The position numbers and the translations under genes were made by a program. Under the pieces are notes generated by a model that ran no database searches, had not been told where the DNA came from, and saw only the letters and a program-made list of their open reading frames with translations. Positions 5,516 through 6,787 of a stretch of 6,787 bases of DNA are shown piece by piece; the first letter of the stretch is position 1, and the number at the start of each line of letters is the position of its first letter. Where the stretch lies: contig JAEWBL010000413.1 in NCBI GenBank assembly GCA_023391175.1, forward strand, positions 1 to 6,787, in the 5' to 3' direction. Source of the DNA: Pseudomonadota bacterium. GTDB lineage: Bacteria > Pseudomonadota > Alphaproteobacteria > Rhizobiales > Xanthobacteraceae.

Positions 5516-6361
5516 CTAAACCGGGATGTTGTCGATCAGCCGGGTCTGGCCGAGCCAGGCTGCGGCCAGCAGCCGGATGGGCTCCTTGGCGTCCTTGAGC
5601 GGCGCCAGGGTTTCTGCGTGGCGGGCGGCCACATAGTCCACCTTGAGGCCAAGGGCAGAGATCATCCCCGCCGCCGTATCCACCGCCACCTGCGGCTCGG
5701 TTCCGGCCCGGATGGCTTCCGCCGCGCGGGTGAGGGCAGCGTAGATCACCGGTGCGATCTTGCGCTGGTCCTCGTCCAGATAGGCGTTCCGGGAGGAGAG
5801 GGCGAGGCCATCCGCCTCGCGGGTGGTCGGCACCGGCACGACCTCGACACCGAGATCGAGATCCTTCGACAGCCGCGTCACCACCTTGAGCTGCTGGTAG
5901 TCCTTCTCGCCGAACATGGCGTAGTCCGGTGCGCACTGGATGAAGAGCTTGCCCACCACCGTCGCCACGCCGCCGAAGAAATGCGGGCGGAAATCCGTCT
6001 CCAGCCCCTCGGAGGGGCCGCCCACGTTGATGCGGGTGGCAAAGCCAGCCGGATACATCTCAGTCGCGGTCGGGGCATACACGAGATCGACGCCCACCTC
6101 GGAGAGCTTGTAGAGGTCCGCCTCCAGCGCGCGGGGATATGTGTCGAAATCCTCGTGCGGGGCGAACTGGGCAGGATTCACGAAGATCGACACCACGGTG
6201 CGGCCGGCGAGTTCGCGCGCCTTCTGCGCCAGCGCCATGTGGCCAATGTGGAGGGCGCCCATGGTGGGAACCAGCGCCACCTTCGAGCCCTCGGCCCGGA
6301 AGCCCGCCACCGCCGACCTCAGTTCGCGCACGCGGCCCACAACCTTCGGCAAAGTCGCCAT
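5516..6361 (-). CDS. panC: Pantoate-beta-alanine ligase (pantothenate synthetase)
   Basis: Cytosolic enzyme joining pantoate and beta-alanine with ATP to make pantothenate, the precursor of coenzyme A. The 281-residue product matches the usual length of about 280. VPTMGALHIGH (31-41) carries the HxGH nucleotide-binding motif. VVSIFVNPAQF (56-66) follows. GEKDYQQL (151-158) and LSSRNAYL (188-195, the KMSKS-like element) complete the active-site set. The pantoate-binding stretch reads FRPHFFGGVATVVGKLF (124-140), where E. coli has RPGHF. The end, AAAWLGQTRLIDNIPV, is typical. GAGGGG lies eight bases before the ATG. A possible promoter lies upstream. No panB is adjacent: the neighbours are a convergent small membrane gene and a divergent VWA gene, so panC may be transcribed alone. 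Confidence 0.96.
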   Translation of the reverse strand: MATLPKVVGRVRELRSAVAGFRAEGSKVALVPTMGALHIGHMALAQKARELAGRTVVSIFVNPAQFAPHEDFDTYPRALEADLYKLSEVGVDLVYAPTATEMYPAGFATRINVGGPSEGLETDFRPHFFGGVATVVGKLFIQCAPDYAMFGEKDYQQLKVVTRLSKDLDLGVEVVPVPTTREADGLALSSRNAYLDEDQRKIAPVIYAALTRAAEAIRAGTEPQVAVDTAAGMISALGLKVDYVAARHAETLAPLKDAKEPIRLLAAAWLGQTRLIDNIPV

Positions 6362-6369
6362 CGTCCCAT

Positions 6370-6375
6370 CCCCTC
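6370..6375 (-). promoter_or_regulatory. Ribosome binding site of panC
   Basis: On the minus strand GAGGGG lies eight bases before the panC ATG. A nearer ATG on the minus strand (6367-6369) is out of frame, so 6361 is retained as the start. Confidence 0.6.
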
Positions 6376-6402
6376 GATGCGGCTCCGGACCGCTGGGGGG
6401 TG

Positions 6403-6431
6403 CAGATAGGCCGTGTGCCGGCTGGCATCAA
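6403..6431 (-). promoter_or_regulatory. Candidate sigma-70 type promoter of panC
   Basis: On the minus strand TTGATG (6426-6431) and TATCTG (6403-6408) are 17 bases apart, matching four and three of six consensus positions. The transcript would begin near 6396, about 35 nt before the panC ATG. The match is modest. It lies in the 153-bp region shared with the divergent VWA gene, which holds no other gene I can support. Confidence 0.3.
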
Positions 6432-6498
6432 GCCAATCCCCACCTTTGGCGGCACCGGAAGGGGGCCTTGGTGGTCCGTTCGATGCAGCTTATGTGTG

Positions 6499-6510
6499 GG
6501 AGAGAGAGGA
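6499..6510 (+). promoter_or_regulatory. Ribosome binding site of the VWA-domain gene
   Basis: A purine-rich run of GA repeats ending in GAGGA sits four bases before the ATG at 6515. It favours that ATG over an in-frame GTG at 6494, which has no comparable upstream site. Confidence 0.65.
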
Positions 6511-6514
6511 TCGG

Positions 6515-6787
6515 ATGGCCACGCGCGACGACAGCAAGGGGAAACTGGCGGAAACGAAAGCCGGGCAATCGGTTCCGGTTTCCGCTCCAGGAGATGTAGC
6601 GGCCTTCCTCGCCGCGGCGCGCAGCATGCCCCCCGCCCGCCCGGCGGATGGCCGGGGCCGACTGTCCTTCGCGCTCGATGCGACGGGCTCGCGCCAGCCC
6701 ACCTGGTCGCTGGCGTGCGACATCCAGGCCGATATGTTCGCCGCTGCCGCCAGCCATGGCGGGCTCGACATGCAGATCGTCTATTAC
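6515..6787 (+). CDS. VWA-domain protein, N-terminal part (cut by window edge)
   Basis: The first 91 residues are visible and the gene runs off the right edge. Residues 1-49 are polar and likely flexible (KGKLAETKAGQS, then PPARPADGRG). From about 50 a von Willebrand A fold begins. LSFALDATGSR (50-60) has a first beta strand ending in the metal-site motif D-x-T-x-S (D55, T57, S59). A helix follows (PTWSLACDIQADMFAAAASHGG, 62-83), then the start of strand two (LDMQIVYY). There is no signal peptide or membrane segment in the visible part, so it is probably cytosolic. I recall similar uncharacterised VWA proteins in Rhizobiales, but know no assigned role. VWA domains generally bind partner proteins through a divalent metal. 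It is divergent from panC. Confidence 0.8.
   Translation, partial: MATRDDSKGKLAETKAGQSVPVSAPGDVAAFLAAARSMPPARPADGRGRLSFALDATGSRQPTWSLACDIQADMFAAAASHGGLDMQIVYY

Noticed and set aside
5537..5562. CTGGC-CGA-GCCAG hairpin inside the end of panC as terminator of the small gene
   Set aside because: It is a 5-bp stem within codons of a conserved protein end, with no T run, so it cannot be told apart from coding constraint.
5618..6409. Plus-strand open frame (263 codons) opposite panC
   Set aside because: The antisense frame has low-complexity H, R, G and E content; panC has all its catalytic motifs.
6423..6437. TGGCA-containing stretch as a sigma-54 promoter
   Set aside because: The GC element at the right spacing (TTGC) is missing.
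6471..6496. TTGGTG/TATGTG as a sigma-70 promoter for the VWA gene
   Set aside because: Only three of six bases match in each box, and transcription would start at or inside the ribosome site.

Overview
This is a GC-rich window whose genes all look chromosomal, housekeeping or metabolic. They fit an alphaproteobacterium of the Rhizobiales/Hyphomicrobiales. The main reason is the general L-amino-acid ABC transporter order aapJ-aapQ-aapM next to a metC-type gene, together with a von Willebrand A (VWA) protein of a type I associate with that order. A Xanthobacteraceae-like source (Azorhizobium/Xanthobacter) is only a guess. I see no tRNA, rRNA, insertion sequence, CRISPR array, phage gene or frameshifted gene.

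Layout. Minus strand, reading right to left: aapJ (periplasmic binding protein, GTG start), a 126-nt gap with three hairpins, aapQ (permease), then aapM (permease) one base later. The ATPase gene aapP, expected next, would lie just beyond the left edge. Divergent from aapJ across about 180 bp is a plus-strand PLP-dependent cystathionine beta-lyase gene (metC). It is followed by a 64-codon plus-strand gene for a single-pass membrane protein. That gene ends three bases from the stop of panC (pantoate-beta-alanine ligase), which runs on the minus strand. Divergent from panC is the first 91 codons of a VWA-domain protein, cut by the right edge.

How the parts relate. AapJ captures amino acids in the periplasm and AapQ/AapM form the inner-membrane channel, to be powered by AapP. 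MetC makes homocysteine from cystathionine, so the divergent pair joins amino-acid uptake to methionine synthesis. PanC makes pantothenate for coenzyme A and seems to stand alone, without panB beside it in this window.

The most interesting signals are in non-coding DNA and domain structure. (1) A perfect 8-bp inverted repeat before the small membrane gene has its 3' arm covering most of the Shine-Dalgarno sequence. Just upstream is a near-match to the alphaproteobacterial general-stress (EcfG) promoter, whose transcript would start inside the 5' arm. Read-through RNA from metC could therefore be untranslated while stress-promoter RNA is translated. (2) AapM appears to carry about 80 extra residues with two added membrane segments, and AapQ about 30 to 45 extra residues in a loop, compared with the rhizobial family. 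(3) The aapJ leader can form two crossing stems (a possible pseudoknot) downstream of a plausible sigma-70 promoter. None of these amounts to proof of a new system.
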